A stretch of 64,000 bases of DNA from Elusimicrobia bacterium GWD2_63_28. Its GTDB lineage: Bacteria; Elusimicrobiota; Elusimicrobia; Elusimicrobiales; UBA9959. Location of the stretch: the NCBI GenBank assembly GCA_001799895.1, contig MGUI01000010.1, positions 1 through 64,000 on the forward strand, written 5' to 3'. A program made the translations under genes and the position numbers. This document shows positions 6,650 to 15,200 of the stretch, piece after piece (positions within the stretch are counted from its first letter, which is position 1; every line of letters begins with the position of its first letter). Below the pieces are notes generated by a model. The model searched no databases. It was not told where the DNA came from and saw only the letters and a list, made by a program, of their open reading frames with translations.

Positions 6650-7786
6650 ATGAATAAAAACAGAATTTTAGCCGCTGCCCTGCTGCTGCTCTCCGCCTGC
6701 GCCTACAAGCTGCCCGAAGCGCTGGTGCTCAAGATCTTCGACAAGCACAGCTTCCGTCAGCATGACCCGGAAAAGCTGAGGGCCCTCATCCGTGAGAAAG
6801 GCCTGGCCGGCCTGAAGCAGGAGGACCGGTACGCCGAGGTTGTGCGCGCGCGCCGCGGGGCCAAAATGTCCACTGTAAAGCCGCCGCCTTCGGCCGGCGT
6901 GCTGGTTTCGGAGCGGGGCGGGGAATATTTCCTGCTGCGCGTTTTCAAGAAGTCCCCGGCCGAAGCGGCCGGGCTCAAGGACGGGGACAAGGTGCTGGCC
7001 GTAAATTCCGCGCCGGCCGGCTCCCCGGAATTCCTCAAGGCGCTTTCAGGTCCGCAGGATTTTAAATTCCGCGTTTCCCGCCCTTCCCGCCGCGGAGCGG
7101 AGGAATTGGAAGCGGAGGTGAAGGGGGGTGAGTTCTACCTGCCGCCTATTTTCGGCTTTTACGAGCCTGAGACCAAGACGGCTTTCCTGCGCATAGGACT
7201 CTTTTTTGCCAAGTCGGCCTCGCTGGCCGCCGAGGGCCTGGCTTCCCTGGAGAAGCGCGGCGCCAGGAACCTGGTGCTGGACCTGCGCGGCAACCAGGGC
7301 GGCAGCCCCGACGAAGCGGCCGACCTGCTGGCCCTGCTGGCGGACAAGGACGGCCCGGTGCTGGGCGTGGCCTCCCGTCACGAAGGCTATACCGTCACCT
7401 ATACGGCCCCGGGCAAGGGGCGCTTCGCCGGCCTGCGCGCCGTGGTGCTGACCGACGGCGCCACCGCGATGGCGGCCGAGGTCGCCGCGGCGGCCCTGCG
7501 GGAAACGGCGGAGGCTCGCGTGGCCGGCGGCAAGACCGCGGGCAATGTTTCAGTGGTGAAGACCTTCAGCCTGGGCGAAGGCCGCGGGCTGAACGTGACC
7601 GTGGCCAGGCTGGTGTCCCCGTCGGGGCTGGACCTGGAGGGCGCCGGCCTGCAGCCCGACGCCCCGGTAGCCGTGCCGGCCGCGCCGGCCTGGTCCGCTC
7701 TGCCCGCTTCGGCGCTGTTTAACGACGGAGCCTGGCTGAAAGCGCTGGAACTGATCAGGAGCGCCGAAGCCCCGCCGCGCAGGTAA
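6650..7786 (+). CDS. PDZ-containing S41 (C-terminal processing peptidase) fold lipoprotein, probably catalytically dead
   Basis: A 378-aa lipoprotein. The signal peptide ends in the lipobox LSAC (Cys17). A PDZ domain follows (about 85-150, SPAEAAGLKDGDKVLAVNS), then the S41 core with LVLDLRGNQGGSP. Active S41 enzymes have Ser in the GxASASE-type motif and Lys 25 residues later. Here the motif reads GATAMAAE, placing Met274 at the Ser position. The residue 25 further on is Asn299, and the Lys nearby (GGKTAGN) is four residues too early. The protein therefore probably binds peptides or protein C-termini without cutting them. I chose ATG 6650 because GAGG lies six bases upstream and the n-region is then normal. 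ATG 6638 would add four residues. It has no close partner: the gene is followed by about 680 bp of regulatory DNA. Confidence 0.85.
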   Translation: MNKNRILAAALLLLSACAYKLPEALVLKIFDKHSFRQHDPEKLRALIREKGLAGLKQEDRYAEVVRARRGAKMSTVKPPPSAGVLVSERGGEYFLLRVFKKSPAEAAGLKDGDKVLAVNSAPAGSPEFLKALSGPQDFKFRVSRPSRRGAEELEAEVKGGEFYLPPIFGFYEPETKTAFLRIGLFFAKSASLAAEGLASLEKRGARNLVLDLRGNQGGSPDEAADLLALLADKDGPVLGVASRHEGYTVTYTAPGKGRFAGLRAVVLTDGATAMAAEVAAAALRETAEARVAGGKTAGNVSVVKTFSLGEGRGLNVTVARLVSPSGLDLEGAGLQPDAPVAVPAAPAWSALPASALFNDGAWLKALELIRSAEAPPRR

Positions 7787-7814
7787 GCCCGCCGCAGCCC
7801 GTCGTAAAACCTTG

Positions 7815-7866
7815 CCTTGACAGGTCAAGGCCTGCCCCTTGACAAATCCTCCCAATCTGCTATAAT
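7815..7866 (+). promoter_or_regulatory. TTGAC dyad plus sigma-70 promoter, copy 1
   Basis: A 7+2+7 dyad (CCTTGAC-AG-GTCAAGG, 7815-7830) lies exactly 8 bp upstream of a -35 TTGACA (7839-7844). A 16-bp spacer and TATAAT (7861-7866) follow. The -35 repeats the dyad half-site. The same geometry is found at 60917-60968, and both copies precede a GEMM-I aptamer. This looks like an operator or activator site for a shared regulator. Confidence 0.78.
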
Positions 7867-7867
7867 A

Positions 7868-8068
7868 TGATTGCAGCGCGGTGTAGTTGCGGTGCGGTTC
7901 GGTAGTTGTGCGGGTTGGTTGCAGCGCGGTAGCGGTGTAGTGTGGGTGCCCCGCCCTTTTGGCTCAGTGCAGCAGCGGTGCGGTCGTGCGGTGTCGGTTG
8001 CGGTCGCAGACAAGCGCGGTGCAGTGTGGGTGCGCGGTGTATGTCCCAAAAGGGCGGGGCGTTTTATT
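7868..8068 (+). ncRNA. GCGGT-rich transcribed leader insert enclosed by a 15-bp inverted repeat
   Basis: Between the promoter and the aptamer lies about 200 bp with a strongly strand-biased composition, rich in GCGGT and GTGG words. Its second half is enclosed by a perfect 15-bp inverted repeat (7948-7962 with 8046-8060, GCCCCGCCCTTTTGG) followed by GTTTTATT, which would act as a terminator. The second copy of this regulatory region lacks the insert and has only about 45 nt there. No plausible protein is encoded. It may be a small RNA terminated before the riboswitch, or an inserted element. I do not recognise the family. Confidence 0.45.
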
Positions 8069-8072
8069 AGTC

Positions 8073-8150
8073 CGATAATAGCAAAGCCGGCGAAAGCCGG
8101 CGGCGCAAAGCTAAGACCCGTTAAATGAACGGGGGTCAGGCTGCCGAAGA
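8073..8150 (+). promoter_or_regulatory. GEMM-I (c-di-GMP-I class) riboswitch aptamer, copy 1
   Basis: The GEMM-I order of elements is present. There is a GCAAA entry, P2 with a GAAA tetraloop (GCCGGC-GAAA-GCCGGC, 8086-8101), the conserved GGCGCAAAGC linker, P3 with an ACCCGTT/AACGGG stem, and the closing GGCTGCCGA. Compared with the copy at 61014, both stems covary (C-G to T-G in P2, T-A to C-G in P3). The base directly before GCAAA, equivalent to position 20 of the Vibrio Vc2 aptamer, is A rather than G. In Geobacter that change shifts preference to 3',3'-cGAMP. A long terminator lies 45 nt downstream, so control of transcription of the following genes is likely. Confidence 0.88.
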
Positions 8151-8194
8151 TGAACAACCGACCGGTTTTATACCGGCGTATCGGAACGGATTTA

Positions 8195-8266
8195 GGCCGT
8201 TTCCGCTGTCTTCGGGGTATTGGCCCGTCAGGGCCAGGGCGAAGAGAGCAGAAACGGCCCTTTTTT
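8195..8266 (+). terminator. Long intrinsic terminator downstream of riboswitch copy 1 (expression platform)
   Basis: Arms of 20 nt (8195-8214 and 8240-8259) pair with only two mismatches. They enclose a second 6-bp hairpin (8221-8236) and are followed by six T residues. A small hairpin (CCGGT/ACCGG, near 8162-8176) lies between the aptamer and this stem. The position fits a riboswitch-controlled terminator. Whether ligand turns transcription on or off cannot be told. Confidence 0.82.
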
Positions 8267-8368
8267 ATTTGAGGCCGATCCGGTAGCCGGAGGAAAAATG
8301 TTCCCGGGAAAAGCAGCGGCGGCTTTTGAAAACAGGCGGGCTTGGCCCCGCCCTGAACTATTTAATAT

Positions 8369-8396
8369 TTGCGAAACAATAAATTTATATTATAAT
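8369..8396 (+). promoter_or_regulatory. Second promoter, upstream of the HEAT-repeat gene
   Basis: TTGCGA (8369-8374), a 16-bp spacer and TATAAT (8391-8396) lie in a locally AT-rich stretch. It would start transcription near 8403, downstream of the riboswitch terminator, and so give a riboswitch-independent route into the HEAT/MFS/giant-gene unit. Confidence 0.6.
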
Positions 8397-8415
8397 GGTG
8401 TAATATCTACGCATT

Positions 8416-8457
8416 GCCGCGCGGGAAAATTACCGCGGCAAGGCGCGGACGTTTTTT
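8416..8457 (+). promoter_or_regulatory. Mutually exclusive leader hairpins (attenuator-like) before the HEAT gene
   Basis: Three related GC blocks compete. GCCGCG (8416-8421) can pair with CGCGGC (8434-8439), while CCGCG (8433-8437) can pair with CGCGG (8444-8448). The second pairing is followed by TTTTTT (8452-8457), as in a terminator. The arrangement resembles an antiterminator/terminator switch immediately before the start codon at 8466. Confidence 0.4.
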
Positions 8458-8465
8458 GTTTTACT

Positions 8466-9098
8466 ATGCTTAAAGCACTTATATCAATTTTAATATTATC
8501 AGCGTCCGCCGGCTATGCCGCCGATAATAAAACCCCGGCCGTTAAAACCGTAACCATCGAGGACGAGTCGCTGCGCAGCGCCCAGAAGGCGCGCCTTGCC
8601 GAGATCTCCGCCATAGAAAAATCCGCCGTTCCCGCGGCCGCCGCGCTCAAGCCCCTGCTTGCCGACAAGAACCCGCTGGTGCGGGGGGAAGCTGCCGAGG
8701 CCATAGGCCGCAGCAAAGACCCGGCCGCCCTGGCCGAACTTTCGGCCGATATAAAGAGCGAAGACGACCATATACGCTGGGGCGCCATTAAAGGCCTGGG
8801 TTCCCTGGGGGACAAAAAGGCCGTGCCTATATTGATACCGGCCTTATCCCATTCAGACCGCAATACCCGCTGGAAGGCCGCGCAGGCCCTGGGTGAGCTG
8901 AAAGATTCCCGGGCCGTTGACCAGCTTATAAGCGCGGCCCGTGGGGACAAGGACAGGAATGTCCGGCTGGCCGCCATTGAGGCCCTGATGGGCACCGGGG
9001 GCAGCAAGGCTTTAGCGGCTTTGGAAGGTTTGAGCGGGGACCCGGACCGCCTGGTGAAAGCCTGGGCCGCCGCGGCTGCCGCCAAACTGCGCAAGTAA
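8466..9098 (+). CDS. Exported HEAT-repeat (PBS-lyase type) protein
   Basis: A 210-aa protein with an N-terminal signal peptide (MLKALISILILSASAGYA) and about five HEAT repeats of about 31 residues over residues 55-208. Typical repeat cores are NPLVRGEAAEAIGRSKDPAA, HIRWGAIKGLGSLGD, NTRWKAAQALGELKDSRAV and NVRLAAIEALM. HEAT solenoids bind other proteins and no catalytic site is seen, so a periplasmic scaffold or adaptor role is likely. The start at 8466 gives a normal signal peptide but has no Shine-Dalgarno sequence. An in-frame ATG at 8298, preceded by GGAGG at four bases, would add 56 residues and bury the signal peptide. The gene is the first after riboswitch copy 1 and is followed after 79 nt by the MFS/SpeE-like gene. 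Confidence 0.85.
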   Translation: MLKALISILILSASAGYAADNKTPAVKTVTIEDESLRSAQKARLAEISAIEKSAVPAAAALKPLLADKNPLVRGEAAEAIGRSKDPAALAELSADIKSEDDHIRWGAIKGLGSLGDKKAVPILIPALSHSDRNTRWKAAQALGELKDSRAVDQLISAARGDKDRNVRLAAIEALMGTGGSKALAALEGLSGDPDRLVKAWAAAAAAKLRK

Positions 9099-9177
9099 GC
9101 TGCGGCCGCGGTAATATTTTGTTGTCTTATATATATTATTTGCGTATTTCTATGTCTGAAAGAGCGGGCACATTAAG

Positions 9178-12100
9178 ATGAAGAAAAAATTAGCTATAGC
9201 CTTTTTCTTCTCCGGCGCGGCGGCGCTGGTGTATCAGGTGCTTTGGGTGCGCATGCTGGGGCTGGTCTTCGGCAATACCACCTATGCCGTCAGCACCGTG
9301 CTGGCCGCTTTCATGGGTGGCATGGCGCTGGGCAGCTATATCCTGGGCCGCTATGCCGAGCGGCCCGGTTTCAGGCCCGTCAGGACCCTGGCGTTCATAG
9401 AGGGCGGCATAGGCCTGTACTGCGCCGTTTCGCCCCTGCTGTTTGCCGCCGCCTCCAAAATTTATATCCTGGCCCAACAGGGGGACCTGTCCCTGCCGGC
9501 CGTCACAGTGCTGCGTTTCGTGCTCAGTTCCGCCATACTGCTGCTGCCCACGGCCCTTATGGGCGGCACCCTGCCGGTAATGACCAGGGCCCTCAAGACC
9601 CTGCTGCCGGAGGGCGGGCTGTCCGGGGCCATCGGCCTCTTCTACGGCGTGAACACCGCCGGCGCCGTTTTTGGCGTGCTCTTCGCCGCTTTCTTCGCTA
9701 TCGCCGCCCTGGGTGTTAACGCCACGCTGGCTATAGCGGTTGGCATCAACCTGGCTGTGGCCGCCCTGCTTTACCGCCTGAGCGCGGCTGAGAAAGCCGC
9801 TCCCGCCGTTGCGGCTGAAACTCCCGCCCCCGCGGCAGACCTGAAGCTGGCCCGGACGGCCCTGGCCGCCGCCGCGGTCGCCGGTTTCGCCTCCATGATC
9901 TGCGAGGTGGTCTGGACCCGGTCTCTCTCCATGGTCATAGGCATGTCGGTTTACGCTTTCGCCGTAATGCTGGCCGCTTTCCTGGCTGGCATAGCCGCGG
10001 GCAGCTTCGTCTTTACGAAATATATCGAAAAAAGCGTGAAGGCTGACGGCAAAGAAGGCCTGCTGGCCGTGGGCGTAATGCTGGGCGCGGCCGGGGTGAT
10101 GATCCTCACCACCATACCGCTTTTTAACTACCTGCCGCTGCTTTTTCTGCGCCTTTTCAGCCTTCTGGCCGGGTCTTTTGCCAGCCTGCTGGCGGTGCAG
10201 GCCTTGATATCATTCGCGATAATGGCCGTTCCCGCCGCCGTTTTTGGCCTGATGTTCCCGATGCTGATAAAGATCTATTCCCGGGCCGGCGGCTCGGCCG
10301 AAAAGTCCTCTTCTTCCGTGGGCAGGGTTTACGCTTTTAATACGGCCGGCTGCATAGCGGGCTCGCTGCTGGCCGGCTTCGCCCTTATCTCCCTGCTGGG
10401 GCTGGAGGGGTCCATCAGGGCCGCCGGTATGTTCACCGTGGCTGCCGCCCTGGCCGCGCTGCTGCTCTCAGGCCTGCCCCGGCTGGCCCTGCCCATAGCC
10501 GGCTTCCTGTTCTTCGCCGCCGCCCCTCACCTGCTGTCGGTGGGGGCCTGGGACAAGGCCGTAATGAACAGCGGCGTCTACCAGTACGCCCCTGACTTGA
10601 TAGAAAAGGCCCGCGCCTCAGGCCTGGACCTGGGCGAAGCCTTCAGGCAGGCCCTGGCCGCGGAGGAACAGCTTTATTACAAGAACGGGGCTAATTTTAC
10701 GGTAGGCGTGACCAGGAATTCCGGCAATGGCATACTGAGCCTCTCCATAGACGGCAAGGTGGACGCTTCAAGCAATTACCTGGTCGACATGCAGACCCAG
10801 CTGCTGTCAGGCCACCTCCCCATGCTGCTGCACCCGGGCGCCAAGCGGGTGCTGATCATAGGTTTGGCCAGCGGGGTTACGCTGGGGGCCGTGGCGCGCC
10901 ACCCGGTCGAGGAGATAGACTGCGTGGAGATAGAGCCGGCCATGGCCGAGGCCGCGGCTTACTTCGAAGATTTCAACTACGGCGTCCTGAAGGACAAGCG
11001 GGTGACCATAATAAAGGAGGACGCCAGGAATTTCCTGCTGGCGTCCCGGAAGAAGTATGACGTCATTATTTCCGTGCCGTCCAACCCCTGGATAGCGGGC
11101 TCGGCCCCCATGTTTACCCGGGGTTCTTTCGAACTGGCCCGTAAAAGCCTGAGCCCCGGCGGTGTTTTCTGCCAGTGGATGCAGATCTACGAGATGCCGC
11201 TGCGGGAATTTAAGTCAGTGGTCAGGACCGCCGCTTCCGTTTTCAGCACGCTGTCGCTGTGGAACCCCACCCCCGGAGATACCTTCATAGTGGCTACCCC
11301 GGAGCCGGTAAACTTTGACGTGGAGGCTTTGGCGCTCAAACTGAAGACCCCGGAGTACTCGGGCCTGGGCAAGGTGAAAGCCGGGACTGTGCCGGAACTG
11401 CTGGCCAGGTTCGTCATGGCCGGGGCGGAACTGGAGGCTTTTGCGAAAGACGGCGGGCTTAACACCGATGACAGGCCGCTGGTTGAATTCTCCGCCCCCA
11501 GGCACACTTACAGTCAGAACGCGGCGGCAGAAAATTTCAAGGCTTTATGGGAGAAGTCCGCCGGCGTTTCCAAGTACCTTAAGGGTATTCCCGACAGGCC
11601 GGCCCTGGCCCGCGCCTATATGGACAGGGGCGCATCCAAGGCCGCCCAGGCAGAGGCTGAAGCCGAACTGGCCGAGCGGCCCGGCACTCCGGCCCGCCTG
11701 CTGCTGGCCAAAGCTCTTTCCGAACAGGGCAAGGGCGCCCAAGCCGAAGCCGTTTACGGGGAAATACTCGCCTCCGTCCCCGGTAATGCCGACGCGCTGC
11801 TGGCCCTGAGCCAGCTGTCCCTTGAAAAGGGGGACTTAGAGGCCGCCCTGGCTCACGCTAAAAAAGCCATAGGGGCCAGGGCCGGCGCCGCGCGCGGCAA
11901 TACGCAGGCCGGCATAGTTTCCCTTGCTAAGAATCAGCTTAAAGAGGCGGCCGGTTATTTCGGCAAGGCCAGGGCGGCGGACCCTTCCTACATGCCTGCC
12001 TATTTGAACGAGGCCGCTTTGTACCTGGATTATATGAACGTGCCCCCGGCCGCGCTGGAACTGCTGGAAACGGCGGCGCGCAGGAACAAGCCCACGCCGC

Positions 12101-12258
12101 TGCTGCATTACCAGTTGGGCCGGGCCTTCTACCGGATAGGCTTTATGGAGCAGGCTGAGAACAATTTTTTGCGGGCGGTGGCCGCGGATCCAGGATTGGG
12201 GCCCCTCATACAGAGGGAACTTAACAAAAGACCGGGTCCGGCTGGTCAGCGCAGTTAG
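9178..12258 (+). CDS. Fused MFS-like transporter / spermidine-synthase-like protein with TPR tail
   Basis: A 1026-aa polytopic protein. Two clusters of hydrophobic helices (about 1-200 and 225-470) resemble the membrane half of 'fused MFS/spermidine synthase' proteins. A SpeE-like Rossmann domain follows (about 510-760) with the nucleotide-binding GLASGVTLG (from about 562), an acidic strand end (DCVEIEPA) and EDARNFL. The catalytic loop reads SVPSNPWIAG (632 onward), so the Asp used by true aminopropyltransferases is absent, as is common in this fused family. The C-terminal 230 residues form TPR-like helices (SKAAQAEAEAELAERPGTPA, NADALLALSQLSLEKGDLEA), so it probably works in a complex. Its substrate is unknown. 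It ends 30 nt before the giant gene and is apparently co-transcribed with it, suggesting a link to export or modification of the giant product (inference). Confidence 0.85.
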   Translation: MKKKLAIAFFFSGAAALVYQVLWVRMLGLVFGNTTYAVSTVLAAFMGGMALGSYILGRYAERPGFRPVRTLAFIEGGIGLYCAVSPLLFAAASKIYILAQQGDLSLPAVTVLRFVLSSAILLLPTALMGGTLPVMTRALKTLLPEGGLSGAIGLFYGVNTAGAVFGVLFAAFFAIAALGVNATLAIAVGINLAVAALLYRLSAAEKAAPAVAAETPAPAADLKLARTALAAAAVAGFASMICEVVWTRSLSMVIGMSVYAFAVMLAAFLAGIAAGSFVFTKYIEKSVKADGKEGLLAVGVMLGAAGVMILTTIPLFNYLPLLFLRLFSLLAGSFASLLAVQALISFAIMAVPAAVFGLMFPMLIKIYSRAGGSAEKSSSSVGRVYAFNTAGCIAGSLLAGFALISLLGLEGSIRAAGMFTVAAALAALLLSGLPRLALPIAGFLFFAAAPHLLSVGAWDKAVMNSGVYQYAPDLIEKARASGLDLGEAFRQALAAEEQLYYKNGANFTVGVTRNSGNGILSLSIDGKVDASSNYLVDMQTQLLSGHLPMLLHPGAKRVLIIGLASGVTLGAVARHPVEEIDCVEIEPAMAEAAAYFEDFNYGVLKDKRVTIIKEDARNFLLASRKKYDVIISVPSNPWIAGSAPMFTRGSFELARKSLSPGGVFCQWMQIYEMPLREFKSVVRTAASVFSTLSLWNPTPGDTFIVATPEPVNFDVEALALKLKTPEYSGLGKVKAGTVPELLARFVMAGAELEAFAKDGGLNTDDRPLVEFSAPRHTYSQNAAAENFKALWEKSAGVSKYLKGIPDRPALARAYMDRGASKAAQAEAEAELAERPGTPARLLLAKALSEQGKGAQAEAVYGEILASVPGNADALLALSQLSLEKGDLEAALAHAKKAIGARAGAARGNTQAGIVSLAKNQLKEAAGYFGKARAADPSYMPAYLNEAALYLDYMNVPPAALELLETAARRNKPTPLLHYQLGRAFYRIGFMEQAENNFLRAVAADPGLGPLIQRELNKRPGPAGQRS

Positions 12259-12288
12259 CGGCGGGTTGAAAGGATAAGGCAAAGGAAT

Positions 12289-15200
12289 ATGTACCGTATA
12301 AGCGGTAAATATAAGCTGGCTTTGGCCGCGGCATTGTACGCGGCCGGGCTGCTGCTTTCCCCTTTGCGGGAGGCCTCCGCTTTTGAACGCGTGGTCGGCC
12401 AGGGCCAGACCAGGTACAATAATACCAGCAAGTCGCTTTACCAGGAATTCAGCACCGGCGAGAAGATCTACTGGCTCTTCTATATAGCCGGTTCCGGAGA
12501 AAACAAGGGCCAGTTCGTCTACAGGTCCATGCAGGACGGCGCTTTCCTGATCAGCGAAACCGCCGTTTTTGCCGGGGTAGGCGGGGTGGCCGGTTTCGGT
12601 TCTATCTGGCATAACGCCACCTCCCAGGAAGTCTTCGCCGTGGTGCCGCCCACCAACGACATGAGCCCCGCCGCCATCATAAGGGGCAAGCTGCAGGCCG
12701 ACGGCACCATAGCCTTCGGCGACGCGCAGCAGTACGGCCCCGGCGTTAACACCTTCTCCCCGCGCGGCAATATGGCCGGCGGCATAGTGCAGAAGCGCAG
12801 CGGCAGCCTGGTCTTTGTGCTGGGTTCCATGCATAATACCAAGGCCAGGTACAGTTTCGTCGGCAACGCGGATATAGCCACCAACACCTCCGGCACCAAC
12901 GGCATGGGCATAGACGCCCCCAACTCGCTGCGGGACATAAACTTCGCCGAAGGCAATAACAGCACCGACATCACCATGCAGAGCCTGGCCAGCGTGGTGC
13001 TGGTGGGCACTTCCGGGAATGTCCTGGTAGCTTACCGCGGCAAGGGTTCGAACACCCCTTACCTGGGCATAGACCGGTTTAACCAGGGTACCTATCCCAA
13101 CCCCAGCGCTGTGGAAATGGGCGCTACCCTGGGCGTAGGCACCGCCGCCACCTTCCCCGACCCTAACGGTTGGGGCCTGGTGAACGAGCCCGGCACCGAA
13201 GTGGTGCATTTGGTCTATGTGGACGCCAACGGCCTGTTGCGCTATATGCGGCGCGGCACTACCGCCAGCTGGACCACCGGCACCGGCGGCGCCGTGGGTT
13301 CTCCCGGCTTAACACTTGTCAACGGCACCATTGCGGCCCCCATAACCAACCCGGCGATCGCCTTTGTTACATATGCCGACAACAACCACAGGGTATACAT
13401 AACTTATACTTCGGCGGCCGGTTCGCTGAACTATATCTACGCCCGCAATAATGTAACAGTGGCCCCGACCACGCCGGCTACTCCGGCCGACACCAACGGG
13501 AACTGGATATATAATCTGAACTGGCATACGGTGGGCGATTATGCCGTAATGCCCTCCAGCAGCGTGGCGCCTCGGCCGCTGGCCGTGATGTACGAGTACG
13601 GCGGTATGGCCAGGACGGACTTTATCCCGACCTCCACCTATACCACCCTGGGCACGAACCTCATAAACATAGTATCCGCTTCTATAAGCTCCAACCCGGT
13701 TACCGCGCCCTACAGCCAGCCCAGTTACGACCTGGTGGTGAATAATGCCGCCCTCGGCAGCTTCCGCAAGATCCCTGAACTGGGCAATAACGGCCCCCGC
13801 GCCTGGCTGCTCAAGGACGGCCTGTCGCAGACCGAGGTGACGGTCAACAATACGGTCATGGCCGCCAGCGCAACCGACAGCACCACCACGGTAACGATCT
13901 CTCTCACGCTGAACCCTTCCGCCAGTTTCTCCGGCGGCCCTTACGACCTGGTCATACAGAACGAGGACATGCGCGAGGCTAGGCGCGACGACGCCATCTG
14001 GATCACCAAACCGGTGGTTACCAACATAGCGGACCAGGATTATGACCAGACCGGCAAACTGCTCTCGGGTTCCGCTTTTCCCAATAACCCGGCTACGGAC
14101 GCCTACTACCGGAACATTACGGTCACCGGCTCCGGCTTTATGGACTGGCGCGCGGCGGCGGGAGACGTTACCCGGCTTAAATTGGCGGTGGGCGGTTCCC
14201 CTACCAGCGAGGTTTACGCCGCGGACGTGACCGGTGTTCCCGCCGGCGGCGCGCAGGGCTCCTTCATAGCCAAGTTGAAGATCTCCACCTCGGCCGCGGC
14301 TTCCCCGGCCGGCCTTCCTTATGAGGTGCGCATAGTAAACCCGACCAGTCCCCAGGGCACCAACCCCAACCAGTACGGAACACTTGCTGTCCCAACCACC
14401 TTCTATGTTACGGTTTCTTCGGCGGGGGTGACCTACCCTGGCATAGGCGCCGGTCTTGACCTGTCGCGCAATACCACCGGCTTTACAGAAGTGCGCGGCG
14501 TGGCCAGTTTCAGCCCGGCCTCTGGCCAGGCCTATTCGGACGGCACCGCGCCTTACGCCACCCAGGTGCGCATAAAGCGCACCACCGACGGCTATTACTG
14601 GAACGCCGTGGACCTGCAGTTCCAGCCGGGCGCCTGGTTCAACGAGGAGGACGCTTTCTTCGCGTTGACCGCGCATTCCCCCTGGAGCTACGGCTGGGAT
14701 CCCGACGACGGCGAGTACGAGATAACCGCCCGCGCCCGCACCTCCGACCAGCCGCGCTCGGACGCCGGCCTGCCTACCGGCACCGGCGGCCCCGAGTCCA
14801 TAAAGATCCCCTTCCTGAAGGACAACCAGTCCCCCGTGGTGGATATTACGCGCCCGCCAGCCCGCGCCGGAGCCAACACCGCCAACGCCTACCCGCTCAA
14901 GGTCAACATCAACGAGGCCCTGGGCTCCGGCAATACCGGCTCCGGCGTCAGGAAGGCCTGGGTGACCATAATGACGAATCCGGAGGCCGTCAATCCCGAC
15001 CCCTTCAGCAACAAATACATGGAGGACGTTTCTACCGGCACCTGGATAGCCTGGTGTAAAGAGGGGGCTTACCCCAAAGACGGCGGCTGCCAGAACGCCA
15101 CCACCAACGACTGGGGCTGGAAGACAGACTATACCGGCGCCATGGGCGAAAACAGGCTGGTCTGGCTCTCTACCGGCACCACCAGCATTGCCACGCCGAT

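Noticed and set aside
7871..8128. Short plus-strand frame through the GCGGT-rich insert
   Set aside because: It runs through both the 15-bp inverted repeat and the aptamer, and its composition follows the GCGGT words rather than codon structure.
7825..8157. Minus-strand frame encoding a peptide with PAFAGFAII, shared with a minus-strand frame at 60970-61248
   Set aside because: The shared peptide is only the reverse translation of the two riboswitch aptamers. The conserved RNA explains the similarity, and neither frame has a credible start region.
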